Shown: positions 47,520-58,962, counted from the stretch's first letter. The stretch is 64,000 bases of DNA from Cheiracanthium punctorium (GCA_038373885.1 JAWZYV010014418.1:930001-994000), one strand, 5' to 3'. Numbers and translations: made by a program. The notes: generated by a model from the letters alone, not told the origin.

Positions 47520-48200
47520 TATGACAGTAAAAAAAAGTTTGTCTGTCTGTCGTTCTATTCGTGACGTAAAAATGACTGAAGCGAATGAAATAAAATGTGG
47601 TGAAATGATAGGTCGTCACTCAACTAAAAGTATAGACGTCGAATTTAAAAAAAAAAAATTTGATTAGATTTTGAGAATTTCCGAAAATCGTTTCAAACTG
47701 TGTGAATCTTTGTTCGCGCATCACGTAATAACGACTAAAGCGAATGAAATGAAATTTGGTGACATGATAGGCGGTCACTAAACTTAAACTATACGCGTCA
47801 AATTAAAAAAAAGCATTTTGATTCGATTTTGAGATTTTGCGAAAATCGTTTCATACTGCGTACAAATTTGTTCGAGCATCTCGTAATAACGGAAGAAAAT
47901 GAATGATGTGAAATTTGATGACGTGATAGGTGGTTGCCCAACTTAAACTATACGCGTTGAAATTTTAAAAGATTTTGATCAGATTTTGAGATTTTGCGAA
48001 AATCGTTTCAAACTGCGTACATTTATGTTGGCGCATCACGTAATGACAAATAAAGCGAATGAAAGGATATCTGGTGACATGATATGTGGTCACTCAACTT
48101 AAAATATAGAAATCTAATTTTTTAAGAATTTTTATTTGATTTTGAGATTTTGAGAAAATTGTTTCAAACTGCGTGAATCTTTGTTCTGGCATCATATATA
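47520..48200 (+). repeat. ~157-bp minisatellite array, cluster 3 (four units)
   Basis: Four diverged units begin near 47,574, 47,733, 47,890 and 48,044. Each has AAGCGAATGAAATGAAAT-like, GGTGACATGATAGG-like, TTTTGAGATTTTGCGAAAAT and TTGTTCGCGCATCACGTAAT-like blocks. A leader (GTTTGTCTGTCTGTCGTTCT) precedes unit 1 and is shared with cluster 1. It is non-coding. Confidence 0.85.
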
Positions 48201-48596
48201 CATAAATAATATTTTTATTATGGTTTAATTAAAAACACAGAATTCAGAGGCCAACTTCACATCAAGAAAAATCATTTATAACACTTGCCATTCAAGCTAC
48301 TTTTGGCATCTAGTGTTCTAAGGGTGAATTAGAAAATATAAGGGGCCGGGGGGAAAAAATTACGTTTTCGTTCTTTATAATAGTAGTTTTTTAATGCCTC
48401 AGCATATATGTGATATGGAACGAGTAAATAAACATCTAAAATGCAGGCTTAAGGAGAAATGTTCTCTGTCCGTTAGGGTTTAAACTGTAAGTTACTTAAA
48501 AGTTACGAAAAAATGCACAGCCAAGTTAGCTGTTGCAGATGACTTATTTTGTGTGGAAATCGACTTTACTGAACCAACTCATATATGTTACAATTA

Positions 48597-48758
48597 CAGT
48601 GAAACCTCCAACAGTTGGACATTTGCGGTTTTCTCAAAAAGTGTCCAACTTTCAGAGATATCCGACTTACAGAGGTACATTTCAATACTACGCCTGCGTT
48701 CTGTTCCCCAGAAAAGTGTCCAACATAGGGAGGTGTCCAACTTGAGAAATTCTCACTG
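48597..48758. mobile_element. pogo-like MITE, 162 bp
   Basis: The ends CAGTGAAACCTCCAAC and the complement CTTGAGAAATTCTCACTG, with TA on both sides. GTGTCCAAC motifs repeat internally in both orientations. The termini resemble those of the 787-bp element at 19,938. Confidence 0.85.
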
Positions 48759-49308
48759 TACTTCCTATGAAGGGAACTAATGAGTCAGTGCTTGGAAAAA
48801 TGTTCAATGCATGTAATTTTACAGGCATTGGCTAAAAGCAGTAGTTTCTCTTCGTGCACTTTTGCTCGGCCCGCAGGAGCACCCAGTCCGATGAGTTTTT
48901 TTTTTTTTTTTCTTCATTAAGAGGAAATAAAACATGCATTTCAAGTGATGAAAGACCGGAAGATTCTTCATTGATGTGATATAGAAAGAAAGATCTTGAG
49001 TAGAACGTGAAACGCATGGCCCGTCGGCAATGCCTGTAGCAGGCTCACTGCCTTTGACTTCAAACTAGTTATAATTACACGTCTTCGGCTTTTTACCGGT
49101 GGCGCGGTGACTCGGTCAGCAATTTCAAGTGCGGCGAAACAATTTTATTGATTTTTTTAATTCATAAATCCAGTTATGCTAAGATTGACCCCTTGTTGAG
49201 CTCTTTCTCTTGCTGGCAAGTTTGAAGGGGCAAATTCTTGCTGAATTGCTCACGTCTCGTCACTACCAAGGGTGTTTCTCTGATGCATAGGGGTTTCCAG
49301 GGACTTAC

Positions 49309-49337
49309 TTTACTTTCTGGATAACTTGTTTTCCTTT
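49309..49337 (-). CDS. Candidate microexon (29 bp)
   Basis: On the minus strand a branch-like TTCTAAC and acceptor (TCATATCCTTTTCAG) precede 29 bases that end at a strong donor (AAA followed by GTAAGT). Open frames include RKTSYPESK. The short length makes it weak. Confidence 0.18.
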
Positions 49338-49805
49338 CTGAAAAGGATATGACGTTAGAACCTGTCATAGCTCAGAATTCCCATTTCTGTCAGATCAACA
49401 GGGGAAAAGATTTTGAAAAATGTTATAAATTGAGTTTAAAATGAATATGATATTTCCATTTTCGAAAATCTAATTACTTTCTTTTAAAATTGATTATTTG
49501 GCGTTAAATAATTATGGCGATATGCTTATGCGATATGGAACATAATGAGCATACCAATTAAGTTTTATGTATGCATAGTTTAACGTTTAAAAAGCAAATT
49601 TTTCGGGCATAAACAATCAGATTCGTTATCTTAATATCACGAGTTTGATCTACGACAGACCATTAAAGATCAGTTAACAGTTTTTAGGGGGAATAAAGTA
49701 AATACTTTTTATCAATGGTCTATTTTTTTTTTTAAGATGCCTCATCACTAGTTTTCCTTTTACGATTTCTTGATCTACATTTGTGTTGTATTGTATCTTT
49801 TCTCA

Positions 49806-50011
49806 AACCTCGAGGGGTATCTGCCAAGGGGGAAGACCTTGGGAGGAGGACATCTTATGGGGTTCTAACGCGTATACAAATTACACCTGGAGAAAATCGT
49901 CCAAAAACTCAGACCGTTACATCGAAAATCGCGCGGCAGGCCAGAACTCTGAACTTTTATACTTCAGCTATCTACCATAGTGTCGTATCCACTCGGTCAT
50001 AGTGAAGCCCT
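49806..50011 (-). mobile_element. tRNA-derived SINE, head type I
   Basis: On the minus strand an A box-like CCGAGTGGATACGACACTATG is followed by AGAGTTCTGGCCTGCC in place of the B box, then the shared body (GGACGATTTTCTCCAGGTG; GTATACGCGTTAGAACCCC) and the AGGTCTTCC tail. It is diverged. Confidence 0.65.
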
Positions 50012-50503
50012 ACTCTACTTTTGAAAAAGGAAAATATTGACTCTTATTTATCAGCGTTTCCCGAAAAGTAACATCTACAAATTTAATGTTCCTATATAAT
50101 ATTTCATTTGTATCAAGTAAGATATACAAAGACAGTGCCCTATTACCGGGAGGGCAAACAGGGCAATTACCCAGTGTCCACAGATTTTAGGAGCCCCAAA
50201 ATCTCATATTTTACATTTTAAAAATTTTACAGTAAAATTACAAAGAAAAATATTCTCAAAAGTTTTTGAATTAAAAAGTACGAATAATGAAAATAATTTA
50301 AATTTACACTTGTATAAACTAATTTAAACTTTTTTCCATTCGTTGAAAAGCTACCTTTTATGGTCGACGTATTAGGTTGTTCGAATGAAAAGGTACGATT
50401 CGTCGTAACAACTTAACCGTTAACGTATTTGCCTATGCCGCCATGCTCTTATAAAAAGTACCCTCCTACGTCCAATTGACATGGCAGTACGTTTGAGGAC
50501 AAT

Positions 50504-51166
50504 ATGGCATTCACATTGCAAAATTTGACGATTGAGGAGCAGTTAGGCGTTATCCAATTTCTGACAACGGAAGGTGTTAAACTGGCCACTATTCGTCACC
50601 AGATGATGACCGTATACAGGGAAGACTGTGTGCCTAACAAGTCAGTGAGAAAATGGTGTGTCCGTTTCAGCCAAGGAACTGGCCAAGTTCAAGTGGGAAC
50701 CGCTTGATAATCCGCCGTACCGTCCGGACATGTCGCCCTGCGATTTCTATGTGTTTGGGGGCCTCGCCATGGTACAGTGGTTATGTCACTGAAAATGGCT
50801 GAAAGCCTAAGTGTGAAGGTCACGAGTTCGGGTCCCATCGCGTGGCTGCCGATCTAACGGTCTGAAATTTCGGTAGGTTTTCTCCAGATGTAACGTGATT
50901 ACGCTTTCAAACCCCTTGGAAAGTCCTCCTACCAAGTCACCCCCATCCTCGCCAGATCGTGCTAACCTAGCCTTGCCATTATCACACAAACAAATCTATG
51001 TGTTTGGTCCCTTGAAAAAACATCTGAAAGGGAAGTGCTTCAACTCGAACGATGAACTCAAGGACGCAGTGAAAGACTGGGTCTCATCGCGGCCACAGGA
51101 ATTCTCGGAACAAGGAATCCTTCGGCTGGTTCATCAATGGGATCGTTGTGCCTATGGTGAATACAT
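50504..51166 (+). pseudogene. mariner-family transposase, catalytic core deleted
   Basis: The start (MAFTLQNLTIEEQLGVIQFL) is the N-terminal helix-turn-helix region of a mariner transposase. It is intact to KSVRKWCVRFSQGTG near 50,680. The sequence then jumps in another frame to KFKWEPLDNPPYRPDMSPCD, the end of the catalytic domain, removing the first two catalytic Asp residues. Only the final Asp region (PDMSPCDFYVFG) remains. The SINE at 50,759 splits this tail, and after it the frame resumes at YVFGPLKKHLKGKCFNSND and runs through QEFSEQGILRLVHQWD. It cannot be active. Confidence 0.92.
50759..50994 (+). mobile_element. tRNA-derived SINE, head type I, inserted in mariner
   Basis: A perfect 13-bp target duplication, TCTATGTGTTTGG (50,746-50,758 and 50,995-51,007), lies in transposase codons YVFG. 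The A box CATGGTACAGTGGTTATG and B box GAGTTCGGGTCCC are well preserved. The shared body includes GGTTTTCTCCAGATGTAACG. The 3' end ATTATCACACAAACAAA may be the tail recognised by the partner LINE. Confidence 0.95.
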
Positions 51167-51423
51167 AAATATAAAGTCTTCATTTATACTCACAGTGTCG
51201 TTTCGTACCTTTTCATTTGAATACCCTCATAGTATTTCGACTTGACGTTTCACTTACGTTTATTTCATTAGCATCTTATGTATTCGTTTATTTCATACTA
51301 CATTAAAAAAAATCATATTTGGAGGGTAGGAAAAAGACTTAAGTCCTTTTTTTCAAAATTCACCAGTAGTAATTGTTTTTTAGGAAGGAGGAGGTTATCG
51401 AGTTCCGTCCATTATATATGTGG

Positions 51424-51620
51424 CGTCACCATGGCGCAGTGGCTGTGCCACTGAAAATAGTAGACGGTCGAAGTGTGCAGGTCTCACATCCCATCGAGCG
51501 GCTGTTGTTCTAACGGTCCGGTGTTTTGTTAGGTTTTCTCCAATGTAACGTAAATACGCGTTAAAACCTCTTAGAAAGTCCTCCTACCAAGACACACCCC
51601 TATCCTTGGCAGATATTGAT
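51424..51620 (+). mobile_element. tRNA-derived SINE, head type I
   Basis: The A box CCATGGCGCAGTGGCTGTG and a decayed B box (GGTCTCACATCCCATCG) are followed by the shared body GGTTTTCTCCAATGTAACG and AAAGTCCTCCTACCAAG. It lies 195 bp from the mariner-borne copy. Confidence 0.8.
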
Positions 51621-51624
51621 TTGA

Positions 51625-53130
51625 TGATAATTTACTGCTCATATCCAAAAAAGTAAAACGTCTGATTTTTCCAACAGTGATCGTAGAAACAAAAATTTCT
51701 GCAACTTCCCTACAAGATGAATTGTGACAGTAACTAGTTTCCACAGTGTTGCAATAGTGGTTAAATAAATTATGGAACTTTTTCCTAATTTTTGACCTTT
51801 CAAATCACAAAAATATCTATCATCCCACTATTACACCTTCCTCCCCCTATATAAAAAGTCAGTGATATGCTAGAACGAAAAAAACAGCCGAAAATATTAG
51901 TTCGAACCATCTAAAACTTCATTCATTCATATTGATACATCAAAAGCCCTTCTTTTATGTTCTTTCATATTGCTTATAAATACGCATACATTGCTTGCAA
52001 AATGAAAGTGCTACCCCTCCCAATTGCCTGTTAAAATATACGCAAACAAAAATATCTCTGTAAATTTAGCTATATCTCTGTTATCAGTTAATGTACAATC
52101 TGTTTAAAAAGTTTAGAAAGAAAAAAAAAATTGCTTTTTGACCCATCCACATTATGTCATTTTCTATATCGGTAACAGAAACACATGCTCATAAATTTTG
52201 CTGTCCTGATAATGTATCTACACCTACCTGCATTCTTTTGAGAAGATAATATAACCCGCTTAAGTTATCAATTGTGACTTTCCAACGTACATTTTCTTTC
52301 GGTACCAGTCCAGTTATATCCCGCTATTCTTAGCTATACAAGTTGTTTCCAAATGTTTAGCTGTTATTTTATCATAAATATCTAAATTGTTACTTTCTTC
52401 CTAGATTAAAAATTTTAATGATTCTCTGGAAAAAAAAATGCACGAGAAATAGGGGTAGGGGTGAATCTGCATTCATTTCTTTCAAAGTATTTTAAAGCCC
52501 TTTACATGGTCATAATATTAATATATTATATACTGACATAATGTTATGTATTAATATATTATAGTAATACTTGCTATCTTCTCGCTCACATCTTCTTTTC
52601 GTACGGTTTTTTATTTTACAGCAAGTGAACCACCGTATTACGCTTTATAATCTACTTCACTATATTTATTTCTTTATGTTTCTTTTTTTTTTTTTTTTTT
52701 TTCAGAAGGTGCTTTTCCATTGCTCCAATTTTAAATTAATTGAGGTTATACATTATACCTGTAAAAACATGAAATTTTCGTTAAAAATTTGTAATTTATG
52801 GTTGAACGTAACATAAAATGAACCAAATTTTGCAGAACATAAAAAAAAGATAAAAAAATTACACCGCAGTAGTCACTTTTAAGGGTTTTAAGGGTTTTTC
52901 TTTTTAAATTACATGTGCATTTTCTCTGTAAATATGTACATTTCAACAGACCAAAAAAAAAAAAAAAAAAACCTCTCTTGCGTATAAATAAATAATAAAT
53001 TTACTGTTGAAAATAAATTCTCTGCATCACGTAAGTAAATGTCCTCAATAAGGACAGTGATTTAATACAAGCGAAAATTTCTGACACTTTTTCTCCCACT
53101 TTCTCTTCACGCTGCGGTAAGCCCGAAAAC
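51625..53130. other. AT-rich spacer, no gene seen
   Basis: T-rich and A-rich runs (52,682-52,704 and 52,955-52,972) and low-complexity frames only. Confidence 0.4.
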
Positions 53131-53144
53131 TTCTTTTTTCTTAC

Positions 53145-53229
53145 CTGAAGTGGTGTAACGAAACTCATTATTTGAGCGTGTAGAGGAAGTCTGGTATGTA
53201 ATCTTTAAAGTCGCATCCTTGTCTGACTT
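53145..53229 (-). CDS. Candidate exon, Ser/Thr-rich
   Basis: On the minus strand the frame is open for 28 codons and ends at a strong donor (TTCAG followed by GTAAGA). The product reads SDKDATLKITYQTSSTRS and then NNEFRYTTSG. The acceptor is poor, so it may be part of a longer exon or chance. Confidence 0.22.
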
Positions 53230-53486
53230 TCAACACTTAAATGTTTCTTTCCGATGTTCTCTTTCGGTTGCGGATTTCGATTTTTTTGTTTACATATCGT
53301 TTTTCAAGCCCAATTCTTCTTTTAATAAACGACTTGATGTAACCTTCTCGTATTTACATTGAAGATTTATTCTCGAACACTTGTTTTACAAATCGTAGTG
53401 GTAAATATTTAATAAGAAATTTCCTTTTGCAAAGGCGCGCGCTGTTCTAAGACTGGAATATTCGGTGCGTCATAGATTTAGCTATA

Positions 53487-54606
53487 CAGGGTGTCCCCAA
53501 AAGGTGGTAACGGGCTTTAATTCTTTATCTATTAGAGACAAGTGGGCAGTGTAAATTGAAAAAAAATGTTCAAAAGAAGGTCAGAAATAATACTCCGTTA
53601 AGAAAAAATTCTTCTCGTCAATTTTCAAAAAGTGAGACTTTTTAAATTTTTTTACGACCCCCGTAGAAAACATTCGAAATTAGTAAAATGTACCCCCATA
53701 CATTAATGAGGTGATGTACGAAATTTGAGACTTTCATCATATGAAGTCGCAGAGATATCTTTAAAGAAATATGATAGGGGACTATACATGATTTTGTATG
53801 TAAACGTATATTCCTGGAGTGGAATAAGAGATTTTCTTTCGTAATTTCTATACGACCTCTGAAATGCGATCATTCGTTGTGATTTTTTCTCTTCGAGAGC
53901 CATTGAAAAGTGGTTTAAGTCGGCGTTATATTTATCTTGATATCTCAGACACTTCTTAAGGTATAGTTCTTAAATTTTATGCGTCACCTCTTCAGTGTAT
54001 GGGGCATATTTTATTAGGTTGTAACGAAAGTTTCCCGCCACGCAAACTTCGTCAGCACACAGTTCTCGTTGGCGTATTTGCTCATATTTTGTCAAACGAT
54101 TTTTCGCATTTGAAAGAAAGAGGTTTACTTTATAACTGTGTTGTGAAATCTGTAAAAAATATAGTTATCATTAAGTATAAGGTGTCTCAAATAAAACTAT
54201 CACTCTAGAGGATTAGAACCATCATTTACTTCCAGTTGTGTTGCAAAAAGTCAGCTACATAATATCAACGAATTATGAGTACAGCTTTAAGTACTATTGT
54301 TGTATCATGAGACACTGTGCAGGTTTGGTACCTAAAGTTCAAAAACAGTTATCTAAGGAGTTAGAAGTTAGTACTTCAGGCAGATATGGCGGAAAACTTT
54401 CGTTACAACCTGATACTAATTGGAATTGTTTCGTACGGGGGTCGTATAAATTTTAAAAAGTGTAACTTTTTGAAAATGAACGAGAGGAATTTTTTCTTAC
54501 GTAGTATAATTTCCGACCTTATTTTGAACATTTTTTCAATTTACACTGTCCTCATACCTGATACATAAAGAATTAAAGCCCGTTGCCACCTTTTGGGGAA
54601 ACCCTG
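53487..54606. mobile_element. MITE-A, full foldback copy, 1,120 bp
   Basis: The left end CAGGGTGTCCCCAAAAGGTG and the complementary right end pair over about 44 bp, with TA on both sides. The pairing continues deep into the arms (for example TACATTAATGAGGTGATGTA against its mirror near 53,975-54,010), so almost the whole element folds on itself. The extra length over the 722-bp copy is a 400-bp mariner-like MITE in the right arm. It is non-coding. Confidence 0.92.
54014..54413. mobile_element. mariner-like MITE, 400 bp, nested in MITE-A
   Basis: The ends TTAGGTTGTAACGAAAGTTT and the complement of TCAGGTTGTAACGAAAGTTT form an inverted repeat of about 27 bp, with TA on both sides. TTAGGTTG is the start seen on the mariner at 50,372. 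It interrupts the TTTTACTAATTT block of MITE-A's right arm, so it is younger. It has no transposase. Confidence 0.88.
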
Positions 54607-54609
54607 TAT

Positions 54610-56580
54610 GTTATTACTGTAGGGATAACTGAACGCTTATTCATTGTCCTAAGAAATGCTCAGAGAGGGGGGAGGGTGTTACAAGTAAAATAATTTCTTT
54701 AAATTCTTTCTTCCCCCCCCCTCAAAGAAATTTTATTTAGTTAATAAAATAACAATATTAACACAAAATTCTTTGTAAAAGAATTGGGGAAATTTTGGGG
54801 AATTCCCAATTTTTTTTTCTGTCTACGGGTCTCTTTCGTGTAATATTGAAGAATTTTGAAAAACCTCTTTACTATATATATATATAGATTCCTAATTCTG
54901 TGAACTTGACCAGTGACAAATTGTTTTTAACTCTTTTGCTAAGTTAGCCGCGATTCTTTATAACGGGGACGTGGGTGTTTTTTAAGCGGTAGTAGTAATG
55001 AAATATCAGGAAAACATAAATAAATAATTGAAAAACAAACCTCTGAAGGCTCGTGCTAATTAATGAGAAAATTTTGGAGGGTGGCAAATAAACTGCCTAA
55101 TCAAATTAAAAAAATAAAAAAGCATTTTTCTTGTTATGTAAATTAAGATTCTGTTATGAAGCTTCAGATTTAAATACATTTCAATCGTATGTACAACACA
55201 GTGAAACTAAATGAACATGAATTAGGATATACCTTGAACAAATGATACTGCAATTACATATTCGTTTCTGATATGGCCTACTTAGATCGCAACTACCGAT
55301 ATATACCGAAAATCCACTTCCATCTGATAACGTAATAGCACCATATATGTATTTCTTTAATTAGATGTAATTTTTGTTTCGCTTTCATTATTTCAGGTTA
55401 ATAATAAAAAAATGCGTATACAGTCGCCGTAATGATATGTAATCCAATTTACCAGCATGTAATAGCGAATAATATACATTAAAATTTATTAGAAAAGTAA
55501 ATCCAGCAATGAATCATTAGTTTTGCACTGTTTTTGGTTCAAATTAATTATGACATTAAGGTAATAAATAATAGAGAAGATTTTTCATTCTTTCGTTTTA
55601 ATATTGTGAATAAATAAAGAATAGCAAATTTATAAGTGAAAAGTGAGTTTAAAATCGATGACTTTAGCATTAGATCAGAAATTTAGACTTGAGTTGAGTA
55701 TGTGAGCATCGATACCCACGAAACATTTGTATATTTATTTAGGAAAAACACAGAAAATAAAGTGGTTAATGATAAAAATCATTTAATATTGAAAATCCGT
55801 CTGTCGATTTTCTGATCATTATAGGGAGTAATGGGTCTCTAGACCTATTTTGACATGCTCGTTTTTTATGCGTGCCCGACTGTATTTTGACGGTTTCATT
55901 TTATGTGAACTGGTGCCTTTTGGGTCAGTGTTCAAGGCAAAGCTAACTATTTTGACCGGTGCTTTCTAAAAAGGTATCACTGAAGTGTCTTTCTGAGAGA
56001 GAGAACAAAATTAAGGAAAATGCCGCAACCTTTTAAGTGTGTTTCAAATAGTTTATATTTGCTACTTTGGTGATCGAGGAAACTGGAAAATTATGATGTA
56101 ACCTATTTTTTTATCTTCCCTTGACAATGTTGAAATAATAAATTAAAAAGCGTCATTTCTGTGATTGGGAAATTTAGGATGAATAACGGATGAAATAATT
56201 TTTTCTCTGAAGACAGAATTTAAGTTTTCACTTTCGAGTGTATTTTTCGTGCATATCTTAACAGACTGGATTCAGCGTCTTCACCTACTTGTACCAGCCT
56301 AATAGCGTCTTAGTTACGATATTAACTAATTATTCAATACATTATCTTACCAATGGCTAAGCTCTTTAACTTAAAGCACAGAAGTAAGAACTTTCTTTCC
56401 TCTCGAAATAACGACCTAAATATATGATCAACACTATTACGCAGATATAACAAATATGTGAACGGTTCCTAAAACAGAAAACTCTCTCGTTTTGACAAGC
56501 TTTGCAGGTAGTTAGTTCTTAGGTTGTGTTTTCCCCCCAAAAATGCATTATTGATGCTCGAAAATGAAAATATCGGAATA
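54610..56580. other. AT-rich spacer, no gene seen
   Basis: G/C runs near 54,670 and 54,715 and a short TA run near 54,875; no supported exon or repeat. Confidence 0.4.
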
Positions 56581-56582
56581 AC

Positions 56583-56608
56583 ATATATATATATATATAT
56601 ATATATAT
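56583..56608. repeat. (TA)n microsatellite
   Basis: Thirteen TA units just left of the MITE-A copy at 56,621. Confidence 0.9.
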
Positions 56609-56620
56609 CGGTATAATATA

Positions 56621-57342
56621 CAGGGTATTCCAAAAAAGTGGTAACACCATTTAATTCTTTACGTTTTAGAGGTAAGTGGACAATGTAAATTGAAAAAATG
56701 TTCAAAATGAGGTAAGAAAAAAGACAATGTTAAGAAAAAATTCCTCTCGTTAATTAAAAAAAAATTCTTAAATTTGTATACGATCCCCGTACAAAATAAT
56801 TCCCAATTAGTAAATTGTGTCCCCATACACTAATGAGGTGATGCGCAAAATTTCAGCCTTTCATCATAAAACGTCTCAGAGATATTTTTAAACAATAATG
56901 ATCGTTGGGCTATAAATGATTTTGAATGTAAACGTTTCCTGCTACAGTGGTAAAAGAATATTTTCTTTCGTAATTTCTGTACGATCTCTGGAATTGCGAT
57001 CTTTTGACGTGATTTTTCCCCCCTTCGAGAGTCATTGAAAAGTGGTTTAACTCAGCATATATTTATCTTCATATCTCTGACACTTTTAAAAAATATAATT
57101 CTCAAATTTCATACATCACCTCATTAGTGCATGTGGTACATTTTACAAATAGGGATTTTTTTTTTACGAGGATCATATACAAGTTTAAAAAGTCTAACTT
57201 TTTGAAAACTAAGGAGATTTTTCGTAGCGTAATCTTTTTTCCTACCTTATTTGGCATATTTTTTTTTTTTCAATTTATATTGCCCACTTATCTCTAACAG
57301 ATAAAGAATTAAAGCGTGTTACCACCTTTTCGGGACACCCTG
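56621..57342. mobile_element. MITE-A, full foldback copy, 722 bp
   Basis: The left end CAGGGTATTCCAAAAAAGTG pairs with the complement of the right end (ACCACCTTTTCGGGACACCCTG), with TA on both sides. Long mirror-image arms share AGTAAATTGTGTCCCCATAC against its complement near 57,120. It is non-coding. Confidence 0.9.
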
Positions 57343-57469
57343 TATATCGAAATATTATAGGAATATGAAAATATCGCAAGTACCTGAATAGTAGTTTTAC
57401 GGAAGACATGAAATTCTCTTTTTGTTTTGACTAGAAATGTTTCATTATTTTTTAAAGCACAACCAGATT

Positions 57470-57471
<2 letters not shown>

Positions 57472-57507
<36 letters not shown>
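57472..57507. repeat. (AT)n microsatellite
   Basis: About 17 AT units. Confidence 0.9.
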
Positions 57508-57509
<2 letters not shown>

Positions 57510-57615
57510 ATTTTTTGTTTCTTTTTCTTACATTTTCTTGAATCGCAGAAACATAACGAATAACTCAACTGTATTTTAACAGAAGACAAAAAATGTGTGC
57601 AGCGTGACAAAATTT

Positions 57616-58020
57616 TTAAAGGCATTTCGAGGCCATAAATGAGTTTCTAAAATTAGCTACCAAGATCTTACAAAGAGGGTTTATGCTTTTCGAACTTCCC
57701 ATGACACGTACTCCACGTATGACTCTGTCTGAGAAATGGAGAGGCACTTCACTGTCTAAAACAAGAAACCTTTCAGATAAAGAAGTGTTTTGCTGTTCTT
57801 TAAATTTCAACTTATCTCGAAGAAATATTTCCTTTCGTAATTGATATTTCACAGCTTTACCAAGCTTTTTTTGTTTAACTTTATACGCTCTTCAAAATCT
57901 GTAGTCACGAAAAAGTGTTGTGAATTACCTAACAAATGCCTTTCAGAGGATTTTTTTTCTGAAAGCATGAACGTGACATTTCAGAGTGCATGTTTCAGCA
58001 ACTTGTTGAAGGCTGTTTTA
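57616..58020 (-). pseudogene. Decayed coding segment with one frameshift, unknown product
   Basis: On the minus strand an upstream frame reads MLSEKKSSERHLLGNSQHFF, then VTTDFEERIKLNKKSLVK, and stops. The neighbouring frame takes over at the same point as VKYQLRKEIFLRDKLKFKE, then TSLSERFLVLDSEVPLHFS, and runs to a stop at 57,616. Together about 130 codons have balanced composition. It is Lys/Glu-rich and probably helical. No catalytic motif is recognised. It looks like a pseudogene or dead retroelement piece. Confidence 0.35.
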
Positions 58021-58854
58021 TAGGGAGAGCAAATTCATCTTAAAAAAATATATATATATTCCATACAATTTGAGTGAGGTTCATCCTTGATAAAGTTTTA
58101 ATTCAAATATATCATGATGGCGTGTAAATTTATTGCTTAGTCTAAGAAACCTGGGCTGTAAGTTAATGGTTTTTGTCGTGATTTTATTAACAGTTGATTA
58201 ATGTTCCTAAAGAGAAACATATACATCTATCTCAATATCTAAAAAATAATTTTTTTCCAAGCATTGCAAATTTTTCGAAAACCATCTGTTATCTTATAGC
58301 TCTAAGGAATTTAAATTTAATTGGAAAACTGTTTTAAGAGATTTTTAAAAATTATTATTAAAATTTACTAAACCTTCACGAACTGGTGGTTCTGCATTTG
58401 AGAGACTATATTCGCCCGTCGAAGACTACTGTAAAGTCGCATTTTATTCTATGGGAAAACCTGTTTCAATCATTTCCTGAACAGTTAACGATATTTTATC
58501 CCAGTTTTTTTCAACACTGTCTATAGCTAATGACGCGAAAGTGCCTTTTCTAAAATTTGGATATTTTGTCAGCCAATATGCTAAACGTTCTGTTTAAATC
58601 ATTCATTAATATTTGCAATCAGTTTTGCAATCATTCATTAATATTGAAAAGTATTATTTAAAAAATATTTAAATTTCAGTGAAGACAAATTAGGCATAGT
58701 GTCAGTAACTAAGCATTAGATAAAGGAATGAGACAAAATCTCAATGAAAGTGAATTCTGTTAGTAAAATAATTGTCCACATAACGGGCACCCTTATATAC
58801 CCTTAATACTCAAAGCCATGCAGTTTCAAATTATGCTATAGATAGCACTAAATT

Positions 58855-58962
58855 CGTTTATAAACGTGTTTCTCCTCTAGTCAATATTAAAAAGGCTCAC
58901 TCAATGTGTTTATAAACATGTTCTCCTCCTGTCCATATTAATTAACTTCACTCGATTTTTTA
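58855..58962 (+). repeat. Two-copy tandem duplication (~56 bp)
   Basis: TTTATAAACGTGTTTCTCCT and TTTATAAACATGTTCTCCTC head two adjacent diverged units, each ending CTTCACTCGA-like or CTCACTCAAT. Confidence 0.65.

Larger units (their letters stand above)
50372..51229 (+). mobile_element. mariner element, internally deleted, carrying a SINE
   Basis: The left end TTAGGTTGTTCGAATGAAAA and right end (complement of GAGGGTATTCAAATGAAAAG) share GAATGAAAAGGTACGA-type inverted repeats. TA lies on both sides (50,370-50,371 and 51,230-51,231). The element is 858 bp, or about 610 bp without the SINE, against roughly 1.3 kb for a complete mariner. It is non-autonomous. Confidence 0.92.

Noticed and set aside
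50125..50215. Possible hAT end (CAGGGCAATTACCCAG) left of the mariner
   Set aside because: Resembles GGGGCCCC-rich ends in the 3.1-kb hAT element, but no partner end or duplication was found.
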